From NCBI GenBank assembly GCA_963580455.1, contig OY756965.1:2864501-2928500 (forward strand): 64,000 nt of DNA, given 5' to 3'. The notes under the pieces are model-generated. The model had not been told where the DNA came from, did no database searches, and saw only the letters and a program-made list of their open reading frames with translations. This document shows, one piece after another, positions 61,250-64,000 of the stretch. Origin of the DNA: Euonymus europaeus. Its lineage: Eukaryota > Streptophyta > Magnoliopsida > Celastrales > Celastraceae. The translations under genes and the position numbers were made by a program. The number at the start of each line of letters is the position of its first letter. Position 1 is the first letter of the stretch.

Positions 61250-62800
61250 TCTTTTTGGCTCATGATGAGTTGAATTGGTCGAGTGTAAAGTCCATACTTT
61301 GTCTTTGCATTGCCAAAAAAACTAAGAGTATAATGACCAAACTTTAAGCTGAGAGGAGACTTGTGAAGTGTGATATGCACCTTGAGAAGACTTGGGAAGT
61401 TTTGCAACATAGAAACACCCTTTTCCCATGATGTTGGTTGAGAGTGAAAATCCCTGCTAATGGCTTCATCACCCAACACAAACTGAATAATATATTCTTG
61501 GATGGGAAGACTTGGAAATTCATAGCTATTATCGTAGGGGTTAAGTGTCTGGGTCTTAGGTCTAAGGTGTTTGCTATCAATTTTTCTACTCTCGGGTTGG
61601 GTTGGTGTTGGGTTTCCAGTGATGTTTCTTTTTTTGGTTTTTTTGTTTGGTCATGGTTAGGTTGGCTTTGGGTCTTCTATCTTTGGTTGTTTTTTTTGTT
61701 TTTTTGTTTTTTTTATCTGTGCTTGTTGTCTTATATCTTCTAGTGCACTTTCCTTGAGTGATTAAGCTTGTTTGGTGAGGCTCGTGTCTGTCTGCAAGGT
61801 TGTGTTTGGTCCGTGTGTCCTCTTTTTTTAGGTCTCCCCTTCTCTTTTTTGCTCTGCTTCTCTCTCTGTCTCTCTGTTCTTCCTCTCTTTTCCTTCACTT
61901 CTTATTTTTTCTTCCTTGTTCACTTGCTTCCGTTATCCTAATACTCCTTTTGGCCTCGTCCTATTTCTCTCTCTTTTGTTCCCTCTTCTTTCCTCTTTCT
62001 TTTCCTTCCCTCATTCTCCCATTTTTTTCTTCTCTTTCCTTTCCTTCTTTGACTGTAGTTTTCATGGTTCATTCATCCTCGATGATACATGCAGAGGTTC
62101 TGTCCAGAGTACATTCAGTGGTAATTCTATCACAGTTTTATTTTCGATTACGCCAAGAGTATCCACAAATGAATCTCCAAGAAAATGCAATCTCAACATA
62201 TATTACATCAGCTCAATTAGTTCTTCATGATAATAGATTTCAAATTCAAGTCTTCCCATCTATGGATATATTCTTTAGATTGTTTTGGGCGATGAAATCA
62301 TTATCAAGGATCTCCGATTTTAGCCTACATCATCGGCAAATGGTATGTCTATGTTGCAAGACTATTTAAGACATCTCAAGGTGCCAAGAGTATTCACAAA
62401 AAATTCTCCAAGAATATGCAATTCCAACATATATTGCATCAGTACAGTTAGTTCTCCAAGATAATAGATATCAATTTTAAGTCTACCCATCCAAGAACAT
62501 ATTTTTCAGTTTACCCATTCAAGAATATATTTTTCAGTTTACCCATCCAAGAATATATTTTTCAGTTTGTGTTGGGTGATGAAGCCATTAGCATGAATTT
62601 TCACTCTCAGCCAACATGATGGGAAAATGGTGTTTCTATGTTGCAAGTCTTCCCAAGTTATTTTTAGGTGCATATCACACTCCATAAGTCTCCTCTCAAT
62701 TTACAGTTTGGTCAATATATTCTCAGTTTTTTTGACAAAGTAAACACAAATCATGGACTTTACACTTGGCCAATTCAACTCATAATGAAGTTTGACTCTT
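61250..62800. repeat. multi-copy internal repeat of the large inverted-repeat element
   Basis: One sequence recurs as an inverted copy at about 61250-61530 and as direct copies at about 62150-62360, 62380-62480 and 62545-62800. On one strand or the other the copies read as FQ.QVFPS..I.F..(C/F)W.MK.L, then HH..., then .V.LCCKT. This suggests decayed copies of a short coding segment of unknown origin. Between the last two copies is a perfect-period 28-bp triplication at 62485-62512, 62513-62540 and 62541-62568 (ACCCAT.CAAGAA.ATATTT core). The CT-rich frame at 61800-62080 is low complexity, not a gene. Confidence 0.65.
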
Positions 62801-62819
62801 ATGTCATGTCTGTGATGCC

Positions 62820-63514
62820 TTTTTTTTTTTGAGAATGGTAACATTTCATTAAACAAACTCTCCAAAGAGATATACAAGCCTCCTAAAGAGGCAGAACAAA
62901 CCTCCTAAAGAGGTAGCACTACTCACCCAAAGTGAGAACAACAACTCCCACGCAGGGGAGATCAAAACAAGGAAAGGAAACAACCAAAGAAAACTACAAA
63001 AGACAACAATGTTGACGAAAATACAAAGGAAACATCATTACAAAGCCTATAAAGGCCAGATCTAGACACTGCTAACATATTTTGGGTAGTACACAACAAG
63101 ATGGGCGCCAACAACATCATGGGTTCTAGAAGACCAGCCCAAATCCAGATCTGAGAAAAAAGATGCTAGCTTTGTAATTTCCGTCGACAATACATATAAT
63201 CTGCAGAGCTCATTGGAAATTCCTTCGCCACTTTATTGAAAACTGGAGAAGGAAAGGAAAAACATACACACACACGCCAAGAGAAGTGTGGAAGAGGAAA
63301 GAGGAGATGAAGATGGAGAAACCACAGGAGAAAAAGAAAAAGTGAAAAGGAGAGATGAGAAAACATGTGGAAGAAAGGATAGAGAGAGGGGGAGGGGGAG
63401 GGGAGGAGATCAACGTCTCCTCCCCTCCCCAAAACCGGATCTGAAGAAATGAGACCAGAGAGAGGAGGTGAGAGAGAGACTTGTAAAGAACGCGCAAGTC
63501 TCTCTCTCACCTTT
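62820..63514 (-). mobile_element. LINE-like retroposon fragment nested in the large element
   Basis: A T-run at 62820-62831 followed by GAGAATGGTAACATTTCATT is the poly(A) end of a minus-strand retroposon, of the same style as the ends at 779 and 7373. A short duplication TGTGATGCC (62811-62819) and TGTAATGCC (63515-63523) flanks it, 8/9 identical. The body is non-coding and becomes CT/GA-rich at its right end, which could be 5'-UTR-like. A CCTCCTAAAGAGG word is duplicated near 62880 and 62909. Confidence 0.5.
63467..63511. repeat. perfect 17-bp hairpin
   Basis: GGTGAGAGAGAGACTTG (63467-63483) and its exact complement CAAGTCTCTCTCTCACC (63495-63511) are separated by an 11-base loop, at the 5' end of the minus-strand retroposon fragment. 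Confidence 0.9.
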
Positions 63515-63849
63515 TGTAATGCCCTTTTGTTAGTTTTTCTTGTTGGTTATATATATTGCAGCTTCTCATAAAAAATAAAAATAAATCTCTATTCATTATC
63601 TCTTCTCATTAAAAATTACACTTGCTCGTATGTGCTCTCATACCACATGAGCTCGTGGTTCTGTAGGATCAATATAATATTAGGCTCGTGGTTCTATAGG
63701 ATCAATATAATATTAGGCTCTGCTGGGCAAATTTGAGAATAACAATTTCGGTGTATTTTTAAAGTAACGGTGTCAGTTATGAGAGTAAAGATTTATATGG
63801 TTTTAATAGCGATTTTTAAAACACTCAAGTGTTTGAGAAAGTATTAAAA

Positions 63850-64000
63850 TATCAATTCTAATAGTGAGACAAAGAGAAGGCACAATGAGAGAGAAAACAA
63901 AAGAAGAGTGATGCAAAAACAAGATTGATAAGGATAAAAAAGATAATGAAATTCAAAAACCATCAACACTCCGATTTGGGATGTTTTTAAAATGGGGGCG
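63850..64000. other. intergenic, no gene
   Basis: The last 150 bases of the window are purine-rich and non-coding, with nothing recognisable. Confidence 0.4.

Larger units (their letters stand above)
60738..63849. mobile_element. large inverted-repeat element, about 3.1 kb, with nested insertion
   Basis: The left arm, 60738-60955, matches the reverse complement of 63590-63849. The tips read TTTTAATA(T/C)TTTCTCAA, then TGTTTTAAAAAT.G.TATTAAAACCAT, then AGAACCACGAGCTCATGT.GTATGA.AGCACATA. The right arm contains a 33-bp tandem duplication (63651-63683 and 63684-63716) that the left arm lacks. The interior holds several copies of one unidentified sequence in both orientations and a LINE-like insertion. 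Family unknown; no target duplication recognised. Confidence 0.75.

Noticed and set aside
61800..62230. Frames rich in Leu, Ser and Phe up to 189 codons
   Set aside because: CT-rich low-complexity DNA in the inverted-repeat element; no conserved motif in the hydrophobic part. Only the later FQ/CCK portion is reported, as a repeat.
63166..63510. 114-codon minus-strand frame
   Set aside because: GA/CT-rich border of the nested retroposon; composition alone explains the Leu/Ser/Phe content.
1..64000. CRISPR array, bacterial operon, phage or tRNA/rRNA genes
   Set aside because: No regularly spaced repeats with unique spacers, no Shine-Dalgarno-led gene strings, and no complete cloverleaf or rRNA seen. 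The tRNA-like boxes belong to SINEs.

Overview
This is a stretch of nuclear DNA from a flowering plant, almost certainly a eudicot. The genes have introns with canonical GT/AG borders. Their products belong to plant-only or plant-type families: CAMTA, cytokinin-receptor histidine kinase, SBP-box factor with a miR156 site, and DUF3339. The intergenic DNA is AT-rich and full of plant-type LINEs, SINEs, a MULE, a TRIM and foldback elements. I cannot name the species. No prokaryotic, viral or organellar gene is visible.

Layout. 0-3.8 kb: a 5'-truncated LINE with a 16-bp target duplication, then promoter DNA. 3.9-5.2 kb (+): a small two-pass membrane protein. 5.9-6.1 and 9.76-9.97 kb (-): two DUF3339 micro-proteins with a second truncated LINE between them. 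10.7-17.2 kb (+): CAMTA4-type calmodulin-binding transcription activator, 13 coding exons, 974 aa as spliced here. 17.8-20.0 kb (-): NTF2. 20.4-22.5 kb: a MULE with about 130-bp TIRs and a 9-bp TSD. 24.5-30.1 kb (-): AHK3-type cytokinin receptor, 10 coding exons, 1040 aa. 30-42.7 kb: a repeat-rich gap with a palindromic foldback element, scrambled LINE pieces on both strands and a probable LTR. 42.8-48.8 kb (+): SPL2/10/11-type SBP-box factor with a miR156 site in its last exon. 49.2-51.65 kb: a TIR element nested in an AT microsatellite inside a GC-rich inverted repeat. 53.0-56.5 kb (-): a protein with three RanBP2-type zinc fingers. 56.5-64 kb: no gene; a TRIM-like element, then two abutting large inverted-repeat elements.

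Functionally, the block groups calcium/calmodulin signalling (CAMTA4), Ran-GDP nuclear import (NTF2), cytokinin perception (AHK3), age-dependent phase change (SPL/miR156) and a probable RNA-binding zinc-finger protein. They are not an operon: each has its own promoter and the orientations are mixed. From memory, the Arabidopsis counterparts lie on two related parts of chromosome 1 (around At1g27310-At1g27370 and At1g67310-At1g67325). The window may therefore keep in one piece an ancestral gene order that was duplicated and thinned out in Arabidopsis.

Gene models were assembled by hand from splice consensus, phase and family alignment from memory. All multi-exon models close in frame. I see no convincing new molecular system. 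The most unusual material is the composite transposable-element architecture at 49-51.7 kb and 58.6-63.9 kb.
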